A stretch of 64,000 nt of DNA, taken from the NCBI GenBank assembly GCA_947179485.1, contig OX359248.1:45456847-45520846 (forward strand). The letters are read 5' to 3'. The stretch comes from Allacma fusca (taxonomy: Eukaryota > Arthropoda > Collembola > Symphypleona > Sminthuridae). Under the pieces are notes generated by a model. That model was not told where the DNA came from. It searched no databases and worked only from the letters and a program-made list of their open reading frames with translations. Shown piece after piece: positions 11,887 through 23,531 of this stretch (position 1 is the stretch's first letter; each line of letters begins with the position of its first letter). The position numbers were made by a program, and so were the translations under genes.

Positions 11887-12854
11887 TAAAACTCATTATT
11901 GTTCCCATGAAGAAGAAGAACCTTTTCAATTTCTACTAAGGCTTCATTTTCGGCTTTGGCAACATCAAACAACCTAAGTAAATCCTCTGTTAAGGATTCT
12001 TTAAATGCTTTCCACAGTTGCAAAGCATTTTCAGGATTTCCAAAAACGCAAATGTATGCAAACAATTGGCGCAATGAAGAGGGTAATTCATATAAAGATG
12101 CATCTTGTAAAGCTTTCTCCCACTCACTGTCATCGGCTAACAAACCCAGATTTTTAGCCGTTTGTTTATATGTGCTGTTAGTCACATCGTTAACTGTTCG
12201 TAAGTCTTCAAAGCTCGTTGCACCACGAACATTAAGTAATAACATTCTTAGAAAATATCTCTCTTGGTCAGAGGGACTTACTGAGTACATTCTCGATATA
12301 ACTCCATCGTAATTTCTTTGACGGAGTTCCCATTTCTTCGTATTAAAAACGAATTGATTTGGAATTTCATGATATAAATAATCTCTAGCTTGTGTACATC
12401 GTTCGTTTAATTTGAAGTAATCTGTCAAAGTAGTCTCTGTTTTATTTTCCAAAGCTTGTTCCTCTTGACCATCTTTAAAGTATACATTATGGAAGTTTTC
12501 CAAATGCACTTGCAATATAATTATGGCATGCCATTTGTCATGCTTCTTAAATCCAAAAAGCCTCCACATTGCTTCTGGGGCACAAACATATCTTGAATCC
12601 AAATACGATTTAATTTCATCGTGATTCAATACTTCTTGGCCATTCACTGAGTCAATAGTTTCTATATTTGCACAATCGTAACCTTTATAAACATACTTAA
12701 ATAAGTACTTAATGCTTTTGACACTTGCGCAAATTTCTAGATTAATGTGACAGTTAAACTTCAATAGTAAGTATGCATTATACGGTACAACCCAACGATT
12801 ATCGATTGGCTTGTCCTTTAACATAATCGAATCGCTTTGTCTTCTTCGGTACAC
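11887..12854 (-). pseudogene. Helitron central region after Rep
   Basis: A minus frame containing SIKYLFKYVYKGYD, the Helitron Rep tyrosine-region signature (YxxxY-like), then a long conserved Helitron linker (REMW-like APEAMWRLFGF, YFLRMLLLNVRGATSFEDLRT). It runs through the GCAAGGAG duplication into the helicase on the other side of the MITE. A frameshift at about 12820-12850 separates it from the HUH part. Residues after the junction in the 342-residue frame come from the MITE and are not Helitron. Confidence 0.85.
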
Positions 12855-13375
12855 AGGGTAGCCTTTCTTGTTGCAATTGTATCATTTGTAAATTTCTTTG
12901 GAAACGCTTTGATACATTTCCCATTTTCCATACATGGAGAATGCTGATTCAGATTACCACAGGGTCCATGAATCATGTGTTTCAACACAGTCTCATAAAG
13001 TCGAGGATTTGTCTCTTTGTCTGGTATTTCAGCAGAAACGTATTTATCAATGATTTCTGTAGATTTTATTTTATAATACTCATGCAATATTATAAGCATG
13101 TGCATATGAGGAAGTGACCTTTTTTGGTACTCAATTGTGTATACATACGCAACAACAGCACCGAAAATATTGTCCTTCTGGATGTTTTTCAACAATTCAT
13201 TTACTTTCATGTTAAAAACTCTAGCAACTAAATCCGGACGGTCACTCGCTGTTTGACCAGGGAAGAGGTTTTCTGTTATTTCTTTCCACTTAGGGTTTGT
13301 AATCATGGTTAAAAATAAATCCGGCTTGCCGTATTTTCTAACAATCGCCATCGCGTCTTGATAGAGCTGTTGCAT
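12818..13375 (-). pseudogene. Helitron Rep (HUH endonuclease) domain
   Basis: The minus frame includes FLTMITNPKWKEI and YTIEYQKRSLPHMHMLIIL, where HMH is the metal-binding HUH motif of rolling-circle Rep proteins, and a Cys/His stretch (MIHGPCGNLN, SPCMENGKCIKAFPK) typical of Helitrons. In an active element this domain nicks the transposon end and forms a 5'-phosphotyrosine link. It is separated from its N-terminal neighbour by a stop and frameshift at about 13376-13395. Confidence 0.88.
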
Positions 13376-13390
13376 GTTTCTTGGGCTTCC

Positions 13391-14450
13391 CTAAAAACTG
13401 CTAGGCAGTATGACAGCTTTACCTGCTTTTATACCTTCGCTATCATCTCTGTTTTCCATGTGGTCCAAAAGACCTGTGTACATTTCAACACGTAAATCTT
13501 TCTGATGTGTCCGAATATAATTCAATCTGTTTGCTTCGGCCTTTGCATAAGCATCCACGGCAATTTGTTGAGTTAACTTTCCTCCCATTAAAAATGGATT
13601 AAAATAATCTCGAATAGAGAATCGATGTGCATAATATTCCATTAGTGTTACATGCGATGCAACATTCCTTTTTTGCATCCCAATTGTCCAGCCTTTATCA
13701 CCGTATGGAAATAGAATAGGGTATACCATTGGATCAACATCAGCATTACATATAGCTTGACGAATAGGAATGCTTTTCGTATTTGTCCTACTATACACCC
13801 GTATATATCTTCCAAAAGGCGGTTCTCCATCTGAATCGCTAAACACAACAGCCACTTCGTTAAAACGTGGAGCATTATAACGGCGTTTATCGTTACTATT
13901 GTTAACGCATATAGACATTGAAATCTCTCTAAGTTGAACCCCCTCTCGCAGTGACCTTTTTTTCTTCCTTCTCAACCTTAAACATCATTTTATATGCTTG
14001 TGCATAGTAATTAACCGATGCAAGTAACTCTGACAATTCTTTCATTAAGTTATAATTGCAACCCTTGTTGGTATCAACACTCATTCTAGTCATTAATGCT
14101 TCCTCTGGATCTAAAATATAAAGTTGAGCGTACTTAGGACGCTGTCCTGGTGATGGATGCAAGGGCGACGCCATGTGGTACACTTGCCCATGAATTTTGT
14201 AAACATGTGGACCTCGACTGTCATTTATACTTGAATCTATCTTTGCTCCCATTGAGGCTAATGCTAAAGCACTATTAAATGGTCTTATATTTTGCATGAA
14301 GATTTTAAATGCTCGTGAGCATTTGTAAACAAATGTTTAATTAGCATGGGAGGTTCTTTGATCTTTTCTAGGCATACTGAACCTTGTTTGCAGCACGTTA
14401 AAAATACTTTTTTCGAGTTCACCTCTACATTAAAATATTTTGCATTACAA
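13391..14450 (-). pseudogene. Helitron N-terminal domain (helitron-like N)
   Basis: Two minus frames (13929-14297 and 13391-13975) plus an upstream broken piece to about 14450 make a Helitron_like_N region: FCNAKYFNVE, NIRPFNSALALASMG, GPHVYKIHGQVYH, YILDPEEAL, then DPMVYPILFPYGDKGW and YYAHRFSIRD. It is broken by frameshifts at about 14290 and 13950. The upstream end is cut at about 14465 by the R2-like element; the coding partner (ending VEEHDCGKL) is found at about 20865. Confidence 0.82.
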
Positions 14451-14769
14451 AAACTGCTATACATATATATATCTATATATATATGAGAGGTGGTAGAGCT
14501 GTGGAACAGGAAGCAGCACTATTTTTTGCTCAGTATTTGGGGTTTGAGTGAATAGGATAGGGTGTGATATCATTGATGATATATTTGGGTATGGGCAATT
14601 AAGTCATGCATGTTACGAATTTCGAATTAATTTGGGGTTAAATTTTCACCTTTTGTTAATACAAGGGGATTTTATATTTATTTAGCGATTATTGAAGCTA
14701 TATTGATAGATGAAATTAGCATTGCTATTATTTTCAGTGAAAAAAAAATTAAAAACATTATAAGCCTTC

Positions 14770-15300
14770 CCAGAAATATTTTGATGAAAAAGTGAATGAA
14801 GTGTCCATTATATTGAAAAATTCAATTGATCAACTACCATGTCCGAAACATACTGCAAGAAAATATTATGAGGTTCGCAAACGTGAACAATTTAAGAATT
14901 TCAACAAACACAAAAACGTTCTTCTAACCCTGAAAGAACATCTAAAAGGAAGAGGGATGATAATATAGCTCAGTATAACTATGAATTGATTCAGTATCGA
15001 TATTATAATTCAAAAAGGAAAGTATCTCCTTCAACTAAATGCACAATTCCACAAGAAGAAGTATTTGAATATTTTAATACCAGATGGAGCACTCCTAATC
15101 ATATGACTCTTGATGATTATGGACCACAATTAGATCTAACATTACAAACTAGCATTGATGAAGGATACACAACAATTATTTCACCGGATGAAATTTTGGA
15201 TGCGTTAAAAGGAATGAATATTGATACAGGAGCTGGTTTAGATCAAGTTACTATTAGAAGTGTCAAAAGGCTTAAATCTGAGAGAGAAAGACTTTATTGA
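14770..15300 (+). pseudogene. R2-like element, region before and at the start of RT
   Basis: The plus frame from 14986 gives VSPSTKCTIPQEEVFEYFNTRW and IISPDEILDALKGMNIDTGAGLDQVTIRSVKRL, the pre-RT and RT motif 0/1 region seen in its minus-strand relative (FSNRWETP, SSAGEDGILPRWLK). Upstream frames to 14770 are broken. Coding stops at the nested insertion. Confidence 0.7.
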
Positions 15301-15304
15301 CACT

Positions 15305-18300
15305 GCTTCTCAATAGAAGTAGCCCTTATGGACTCAGTATACTATTAACAATTTTCAATTAAGTAACTAATTAGTATAATTTATGACTTATAAAGATGAT
15401 TATTACAAATTAATGCACTGTTCTTAAGAACTAAAGATACTATTTCTTCAATAACTTTCATTGGTATCCTAAATCGTTTTAGGAATGTTACAAAAAAATT
15501 TGAAATTGTTCCTCGTGCCCCAATGTACAGTCCAATTGTTTCCACTTCTTTTAGATTGAATTTTGATTGAAAGTAGGGAATGCATGGATCATAAATTGAT
15601 TTCTTTTCTTGGTTCACTTTTTCAGGCTGGTGAATATCTTGTTCCATTCTTATTGTTGGATCTAAAATGTATCCTTTTTTAGAGTTTGGTTCAATAGCAA
15701 GAATGTCAACTCTTCTACTTGTTCCATTTTTATCTTCCCAATATACTTCTTCTTGAACTATATATTTATTTTCTTTAAATTTTGTAGCTAACAATGAGCG
15801 AATGCTGTGATGACGATTATTACGTAATAATTCACCTCTGGGGCATTTACCAAGGATATGTCCTAAGGTTTCAAACTCATTGCAATATCTACAATGGCTA
15901 TTACCTTGGCTGTAACCCGGATTTGACTTATTAGGCAATACGTTTCCGTTCATTTTGATTGCATTTATCCATTCAGATGTTGATAACCCAAATTTATTAG
16001 TTATCCATTTGTTAGCAGTGGGACATTCGGAAAATTGTGCGACACCTTGTCCTTTACTTGGAAGCTTACTCCATTTTTCATATTCTATCTTTTGCAATTC
16101 ATTCCTAATAAGTTTACATTTCTTTAACTTCTTTTTTGGTTGTTGTTTTTCAGTGTTATTCATTGATTCTTCTCTATTACTTTCTGAAGTATCTTCATCT
16201 TGATAGATGTCTACAAGGGATGATTTGAATTCTTCAGTCATGTTTAGATTATCCAAGCATTTATTTTTTTCATTGTCAAAATTTCTTATTATATTCAGAA
16301 CTTCAATACCACTATTTTGTAGATTGTCACATGCATTATAATTTTGAATCTTTGCTTCCCATGATGTTTTAATAATTCCCAATCCTTTGGTATGTTGGTA
16401 TTTGCAAAATTTCTTTAACTGCACTTTTAAGGATTTTATCCACTTTATCAAAGAATGAAGGCGAAATTTTATTTAAGGGAATATGTTGTAGGGGGAAAAT
16501 TAAAATCGGCCAGATAAATTCATTAATGATATTCAATTTTTGGTCTGGATTAAGGAATGGAGTTGCAACTATTCTTTCAATTTGGCCTCGAAATTTATGG
16601 AGTAATTTTTCTTCATGACATACTATTTCATCATTAAAATTCATACCAAGATACTTCACCATTTCATTAGTTCCAATGCACTTGATCCGAGTATTTTCAT
16701 TGAGAATCAGATCATCTGTACATAATTCTCCTTTTACCAGACTAATACATTGGGATTTTCTGGAATTAATTTGAAGTCCTAATTCATTATAAAGTCCAAT
16801 AAATGTTTGGTTGAGAATGATGGAAGATGTATGAGAATTCGCAGAAATGTCTGAATCATCAGCGAAATTTTGGAGAGTTTCATTTGGGAAGTCAGGGTGA
16901 AGCTGGAAGCCATACATGCTTTTTACAGATGATTCATTTAATTCCATAATCTCATCATCAACTGCGTTGTTATAAATCCATGGAGATTGTGGTGCCCCCT
17001 GCATTACTCCACATTTGAAAAATATTTTTTGAGATTTTCCTTTAATTGTATTGATCCTTGTGTAGTTCTCAATCATGAAATTAATGGTAAGGTTTTTGAG
17101 TGCTTTTGGTGCTCTTCTAGCTTGAATCCTATTTGAAGCATGTAAGTGTCCTATCTTATCAAAAGCTTTAGTAACATCAAAGAATGTATTAGTGTAGTCC
17201 AATTTTTCAATTTTAGCCTTTTGAAGACATTCTTGTAATAAAGTCGTATTTATAAGAGTACCATGTTTGTTAGTAAAACCACGCTGTTGATCACAAAATG
17301 GAACATAGAATCTCATTCTAGAATAAAGTACCTTTTCCACTGCTCTTCTTAAAACAGAACATACTGTAATTGGTCTGAAATTTTTGGGATCACTTTCGTC
17401 TCCTCCCTTTGATATAAGTATTGTTCGGGCTTCACGCATAAATTTAGGAACAAAATTGTGTTTAAGCATGTACGTGATCATTACAGCCAATATTTTTGAA
17501 GATTCAAAATTTGTAGCTTTCAACCATCTTGGAAGAATGCCGTCTTCTCCTGCACTTGATTGTGAGTTTAATCTGTATATTTGTCTTGCTGTATCTTTTG
17601 GTGATATATTAATATCAAAAGATGCATCTAAAAGTTTCTGTTCTTCTTTAGTAACTGGATTCAATGCAGGACGTGTTTTATTATTAGGTGTCTCCCACCG
17701 GTTTGAGAATTCTTTGTATAATTCATTTAATTCTATTGTACAACCTTGATCTTTCACAGTTTTGATTATAACATTCATTGCTTTTTTTCTTTGATTAAAG
17801 TAAAGCCATTGTGTTTTCTCGCTTTGATATTTAGCTCTTCTCTTATTTCTGTTTCTTTTAGTCGCACGTTGTGAATTGGTGGAGGTCTGATAATTACCAT
17901 CAATATTTTGAAATCCTCCTGATTTTCGTAATCTATAAAATTTTTTGGCTGGGTGTTCTGGGCCAGACAGTTCCTTTTCACATTTATGTAAGCATTGTTT
18001 GTATTCAGAAATAATAACCTCAAATGTATCATGATTTGGTACATCATCAGTTGTCAATTCATTTAATTTGTTTAGAATTGCATCTAATTCCTTTTTAAGT
18101 ACGTTGTTGGTTGAAGGTGTAATAGTTTTTTGTTCAGCCGTAAGATCATTTGCAATAGCTCCACGGTCAATATTTTGATGGGATCTGGTAATGTGTGATC
18201 TACACCCTCCTTTACTTTTACATAATTGTTCACAGAAAGGACAAGGCCGTCTAGAGTCATCTGGATTGTTCGCACTGTAACTATCTCTTGTGTTTTGAAT

Positions 18301-18640
18301 TAAAGTCTTGATTGAGTCGGCCATATATTTCTCTCGGCCACTTTTTATTTTCACAATTTTATTGTTATTTTTCAGTCAATTTATCATTTTTCAAAACAAA
18401 ATGATTTTAAACTTATTACAATTCTTTGTGTCCACTTCAATGTAATATTTATAGATTCAAAATTTTACATGAGGACCATTGAGAAACAAAATTTTAATGT
18501 GAAATTCAAAATCAGCAATGTCTATTTGGTATAGAACAATCAATCATTGTCCACTCACCACTCTCAACACACATTTTCTCAAGATCTTCAAGAGCAAAAT
18601 TGCATGCGACTGTCACTCACGACAGTCTATTATTCATTAA
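15305..18640 (-). mobile_element. nested R2-like element on minus
   Basis: The coding region (15381-18354) plus short flanks interrupts the plus-strand element, whose RT resumes at about 18643 (ASIMQKWNIVPESF). It is the youngest R2-like layer in the Helitron stack, since its frame is broken only once while the host copy is heavily decayed. Exact ends and the target duplication were not found. Confidence 0.75.
15381..18354 (-). pseudogene. R2-like ORF: C2H2 finger, RT and restriction-like endonuclease, one frameshift
   Basis: The frame 18354-16369 (661 aa) carries an N-terminal finger CPFCEQLCKSKGGCRSHITRSH, a linker, and RT motifs ILISKGGDESDPKNFRPITV, FFDVTKAFDKIGH, GVMQGAPQSPW and the catalytic FADDSD (about 16850). 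A frameshift within 16380-16440 moves it to the frame ending at 15381, which holds the knuckle CRYCNEFETLGHILGKC, RNNRHHSIRSLLA, and endonuclease motifs with RRVDILAIE and YILDPTIR. Such proteins nick target DNA and prime reverse transcription there. Total length of about 990 residues is normal for the clade, so only one lesion separates it from an intact frame. ATG at 18352-18354 or the Met at about 18322 (MADSIKT) could be the start. Confidence 0.85.
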
Positions 18641-20738
18641 GTACTTGCATCTATTGCATCCATCATGCAGAAATGGAATATTGTTCCAGAGTCATTCCGA
18701 AAAGCACACAACATTTTGATTTACAACAAGAAGGGTGACAAAAATGACATTAAAAATTGGAGACCAATATCAATTTGTTCTGTAATTAGAAGAATTATCG
18801 AAAGAGTAATAGACAAGAAATTACGTCAATTTGTTACAATTAATGAAAATCAACGAGGATTTGTTCATACACCGGGATGCCGGATCAATTCTTCCATTAT
18901 AGCTGGAATTCTCAGAAAGACAAAAAGTCAGAGGGGTAGCTGTTGCATTTTATTTTTTGATGTTGATAAAGCTTTCGAAGAGTCATCTCATGATCACATG
19001 ATACTTTGAATGAAACACACAATAATGCCGACAAATTTGAGTAATATGTCCATCAATTCGATGCAAGGTAATCAAACCCAGATAATGACTCAACATGGAA
19101 TATCCAAACCAATTGAAGTAAAGAAAGGAGTGTTTCAAGGTTTGCCATGTTCGCCTTTACAATTTAATATCTCAACTAACCATGTTCATAAAGTGCTGTC
19201 GGAAATAGAAGTAGCCAATAGATATGGTTTTGAGATACATCCTGATGTCATGAAATTTACCAATGCGGTGACCAATGATCTAGCCGTAGCCTCGGAGTCA
19301 ATAGAAGGAGCAACTGAGTTGGGTCGGATAGCATTGTTCAATTTGAACAAAGTCGGTTATAACTCAAACCCAAGTAAATGTAAGGCTATAGTAATTAACA
19401 ACGGAATGTTAATTAACCAACAAGTACAAATTAGTAATGATTTTATCATTCCTGCCATTGAAGTGGATGAGACCATAAAATATTTTGGTGTCACTTATAA
19501 TGATGAAATCGTTTTTGATATGCCAACCGTGATAAAAAATTTCGGTTAAGATCTCCAAAATTTAGTATCAACGCCAATGTTAAGACCTGATCAGAAGTTA
19601 AATATTATCAATCAAAGCATATGGCCTACATTAATTTATCCATTGCAATGTGCGCCGTTAAATAAGATCCCAATTTCGTTTAAAAAAAATTTAAATAAGC
19701 TAATTTCAAGTGCTATCAAAGAAATAATTGGATTACCAAATGACATTTGAAATGCAATGCTGTACACATCAAGAAAATTACGTGGATTAGAAATGATGAA
19801 TGCAGAATGGGAAGGGTTCCTACAACATTATAATATCTGTTTAGCTTTGTTAAAAGCTAATGACAAATACATCCCTTACGTAAGAGATATTGGCATTGAA
19901 ATTGAAGAATGTATAGCAGCTCTGAAGATGACTTTAGAAGAGGTTACAAACATGCAGGTCGCAAATAAAAAATTGAAAATAACTAAATTGATAAGGAAAA
20001 AACTACGAGATGATCAGTTTCATAAATGGTGCTCTAAACCTCATCGTGGAGCTGGTGTTGAATTATTTGAAGAATGTGAATTTGGAAACAAGTTAATATT
20101 AAATAAAATGGAATTACAAGTTCGGAGTGGTTTTCAATTTTAAAAATGTCTACAAATGTTTTCCCAGTAAGATCTATTCCAGGCACAAGTCAAGATGTGC
20201 CTTGTGCAGACATGTTGGATGTACTAGGAGAGAAACCCTACCTTATATTCTTGGCGACTGTGAAAAAGGAGATCTTTTGAGAAATAATAGGCACAATCAG
20301 ATTCGAACATTAATTGCAAAGGAATTTAGAAAGAAAGAAAATTATGCGGTTGCAGAAGAAGTTCATTGTTTGGAAACAAATGGATCAACTAGAAGAGTCT
20401 ACATCTTATGCATTGATAAGAAGAATAAGACACGTTTAATTATAGATCCAACAATAAGATGGGAACAGGGCCATCACCAACCTGATGATGTTGATAAAGA
20501 GAAAAAATCTATTTATGAGCCATGTATTACATATTTTCAACATAAATATGGTCTAAAAACAATTGAAGTCATTGGATTGATGATTGGTGCTTGTGGCACG
20601 ATAACTAAACGTTTTGAAGATTTTCGGAATCGATTTGGTTTGAAGAAGGAATTTTTAGAAGAAATAATAATATGTGTTATTAGAGGATCTTATAAGATAG
20701 CTCATAATCACTTGTGTAATGTTAATACAAAAAAATAA
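18640..20738 (+). pseudogene. R2-like element, RT to endonuclease, heavily decayed
   Basis: Plus frames 18665-19009, 19010-19549, 19757-20143 and 20127-20738 are consecutive parts of one protein. They include ILIYNKKGDKNDIKNWRPIS, LFFDVDKAF, GVFQGLPCSPL, and the knuckle and RNNRHNQIRTLIA region with LIIDPTIRWEQ. The catalytic FADD box is replaced by FTNAVTNDLA, so the RT is inactive even apart from the stops. Relatedness to the nested minus element is clear across the whole length. Confidence 0.85.
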
Positions 20739-20847
20739 TGATTCTATAAAATGTGATCTAATTGTAGTTACAATATTATAACTAAATATACTGTGTCTAT
20801 AGGCAAGCACTGTTGAAGTGTCAGTGAAATAAATAAATTTCTATCTC

Positions 20848-21201
20848 TCAATCAAGTTTACCACAGTCGTGCTCTTCAACTTCACAATTTACTCCTTGCA
20901 TAACTGCAGCATTATGCAGCTGAATTCTACGATTTCTGTTTTTAGTGGTAGTCTGAATCCTGTCGCGACGTTCTTCATTCGTTTCTAATCTTCTTGAAAC
21001 ACTGTTTCTTAAAGCGTATGTTCTTAGCCTTTGTGATCTTTTATCATTACTTTCATCTGCTCTTCTCATTCGCATTCTGTCCGCATGATACTCATTAGTA
21101 ACAAAGAGCGGAACCGCACTGTTCACAGTTCTGGGTCTTTTTCTAGGAACGGTTGAAGTGTTTGGATCATTATCCAATAAAATAGCGCTCGATTCAAACA
21201 A
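20848..21201 (-). CDS. Helitron N-terminal basic region (detached)
   Basis: A 117-residue minus frame with an Arg-rich pattern (RLETNEERRDRIQ, NRRIQLHNAA) and end VEEHDCGKL, the repeat-like N-terminal segment found ahead of the Helitron N domain. Its continuation is at about 14440, across the R2-like insertion; the final residue and stop come from the inserted DNA. Its start at 21201 may be internal. Confidence 0.7.
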   Translation of the reverse strand: MFESSAILLDNDPNTSTVPRKRPRTVNSAVPLFVTNEYHADRMRMRRADESNDKRSQRLRTYALRNSVSRRLETNEERRDRIQTTTKNRNRRIQLHNAAVMQGVNCEVEEHDCGKLD

Positions 21202-21289
21202 TTTCTGGTTGGATTACCACACTACCATGTACGTTTTGCTTTCTTGGTCTTTTCCTTTCATTGGGATTTGACATTTTTTATTTTCCGCA

Positions 21290-21535
21290 GTGTAAAATAC
21301 TGCAAACCTTCAGTGTCAATCACTGGGAAACAGCGCAGCGCAGAATACTGCCAACATTCAGTGTCAATCACTGGGAAACAGCGCAGCATAAAATACTGCC
21401 AACCTCCAGTGTCAATCACTGGGAAACTCCAGTGTGAAAAAATGTTAATCCCCAGAGTCAATGAGTGGGAAACTCCGCACTGAATACTGACAGCCTCCAG
21501 TATCAAATCTCCGCAGTACAAAATACTTAATATTA
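21290..21535 (+). repeat. 48-bp tandem repeat, about five copies
   Basis: The motif CAGTGTCAATCACTGGGAAA recurs at 21311, 21359 and 21407 (period 48), then in decayed form at 21453 and 21498. A palindromic core (CAGTG..CACTG) is included. It lies just upstream of the Helitron N-terminal piece. Confidence 0.88.
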
Positions 21536-22402
21536 CAATTAGAAAAGCACTTGAATACTTTTTAGAACGTTAACTCTCTTTGATTTCTTGTGTAATGAAT
21601 GCTTAGTTCTCCATATTATATAAATTGAAAGCTAATGAAAAGAAGATGAGATTGTTAGCGTTAGATTATGATAGTAATAATTCTGAATTTTTTATGGAGC
21701 TATTTATATTTAAAAAATATTTTTATGTCGTATTAATTTTGTTTCTGTGGGATTATTTTCACAGTACAAATACATACTAATACAAAAGGGGTGAAGACTC
21801 ATGTTTCGTATGCCAATTGAGCAATCGAATGGGAAGTATCGTTATTTCTTCTGCGAGTGCCATTGTAAGTGAAATATGTGTTAATATTACTTATAACAAT
21901 AGCCCTAGAACATACAACAACTGCTCTACACATGAACCTGTACAGCTTTTACATTTGCTAAAACTTCCATCTGATTTTATTGCCCATATTCATATTTGTT
22001 CCTGACATTTTTGGAGGTGTATTTAATTTCCCCAAACCTGCTATTAGTTTGCAACGATTTTCAAATAATTATTTTAATTAACTCTATAATGTTTCTATAA
22101 TAACGTCCATTGGGATACATTCATGTTCTTCCAGTCTCAATTTTATTAAAAATTAATCGTATTATTTTCATGCAGTTTTATAATATTTAATAATATATTA
22201 AATATGTTATTAATAATATAATTATAAGAAGTCCCTTTGGAGCAGGGCTTTCTACTTCCAAGGAAAAGTTTCCTTGGATGTCAGTGGGTTCTTAAGTTAA
22301 TTAATGCTTCTCAAAGTGTGCGCGTGGACTTCTTCATGTGCAAAGTGTGGAGGGAACACTGATTGTGAGTGAACTGTGGAAGTTGTGACGTTGCAAGTTA
22401 TA
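21536..22402. other. AT-rich non-coding DNA before the duplicated block
   Basis: No gene was found. At about 22233-22252 CCCTTTGGAGCAGGGCTTTC resembles the Helitron 3' hairpin, but no CTRR end follows. Confidence 0.35.
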
Positions 22403-23312
22403 ATGTGAACATAATTATAGGAACGCAATATCATTATATGCACGTGTACTAAGTACATTTTATCATATTACTTGTTTTTAATTACTTTGTAAACATATTT
22501 ATCATAAAATCATTAGTATCATTTTAGTACAGCAACCCTGAAATAAATATTTGTTATACAAAGTATTTCAAAAACTTAATCTTATTATTAGAACAGGATA
22601 TCAGAATTCAATTGTTGTGAAACAGCGGCATTAATAAAGAGACAACAGACAGAGGTGCCAGACTCAACGGTAGTGTTACATATGCAAGTGTTTTTTGTTT
22701 GTTTGCGTGATTTATGATTCGAATAACGCTGGCTTTTGTTGCATCATTGTTTTAATCTGGAGGCTAATAAAGAAGTTGCAATCGTGATTTGTTCCAGGAA
22801 GACTGAAGACATCGGAAACTGGTGCTCTTCCAATAGTTTTGTAATAATAGATTGCCTTTAACATCCTTCCATTGGGATAGTTTGTGTGTAATGCAGTTGT
22901 GCATTTCATGTATTATCATAGCAAAATCAGGTATAATTCCAGGTTATTACCTAATATTAGATAGGAAATAGGATATCGGTCTCAACTCGGGTACATTATT
23001 CAGTCCAGAGTCGGTCTTTAATCATTATAAAAATAGTTCATTGTGATTATATAAAAACTTTTTATTACAACTTGTACTGGCCTGGAACTTTCAGCCACCC
23101 TTTGGATTTTTTAGATAGGAAAAGATTTGAGGGTAGATAGCTGATTGATTAAATATTAAAAGTTTGTTTTATGCTGAAACATATAGACTATATTATATTT
23201 TATTCGTCCATTTGCTCTTTGTCTACAGTTGTACAAAGTAATTACAATAATGCGAGATGTTGTTTGGAATAATTATTTGGTTTACGTATTATGTAATAAT
23301 TACCTATTTTAG

Positions 23313-23531
23313 ATACAGAAACTGAACCATGGCGAGCATGAGGCCGTGACTGAATTTCGTGAGGTCTCGCCCCAGCCTCTGAGTTTACTGGAGTCATACC
23401 TTGATGTCACGGAGGATGAGAACAACCTCAGATTTGTTATTACCCAATTCGGAGATTTAGTCTTGGAGGAGATTCCATCGTTACTGGACCTCTGACATTG
23501 CTGATGTGTTAGTAAAATTTTAGAAGCCAGT
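23313..23531 (+). pseudogene. exon-like segment of an unknown gene (copy 1)
   Basis: Preceded by a TATTTTAG acceptor and followed by a GTAAGT donor. The frame from 23313 encodes about 60 residues ending with a stop: HGEHEAVTEFREVSPQPL, then YLDVTEDENNLRF and ITQFGDLVLEEIPSLLDL. The same exon appears at 24505-24722 (frame broken) and in the second block at 39133-39351 and 40325-40542. The family was not recognised. It looks like a host exon caught in local duplications. Confidence 0.5.

Larger units (their letters stand above)
14470..20855 (+). mobile_element. R2-like non-LTR retrotransposon inserted in the Helitron
   Basis: A plus-strand element whose pieces are 14770-15300 and about 18640-20740, with a 3' tail to about 20855. 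It separates two adjacent parts of the Helitron protein (VEEHDCGKL at 20865 and FCNAKYF at 14440), so it landed in the Helitron. It is itself split at about 15305/18640 by a minus-strand relative. The 5' edge has an (AT)n-rich stretch (14460-14485). Exact target duplications were not resolved. Confidence 0.75.
8947..21250 (-). mobile_element. degraded autonomous Helitron, split by nested insertions
   Basis: A rolling-circle transposon on minus. In coding order: an N-terminal basic region (20848-21201), a Helitron N-terminal domain (13391-14450), an HUH Rep domain (12818-13375), a central region (11887-12854) and a Pif1-family helicase (9119-10600). The 3' end at 8947 carries a hairpin followed by CTAG. 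A plus-strand R2-like element (about 14470-20855) separates the N-terminal piece from the rest, and a hAT MITE (10609-11878) splits the frame before the helicase. At least four frameshifts make it non-autonomous today. The 5' terminus was not located; 21250 is a minimum. Confidence 0.8.

Noticed and set aside
14460..14485. AT microsatellite as a functional element
   Set aside because: A short (AT)n run at an insertion edge; no further support.
22225..22260. Possible second Helitron end (CCCTTTGGAGCAGGG hairpin)
   Set aside because: The stem is weak and no CTRR terminus follows at the right distance.
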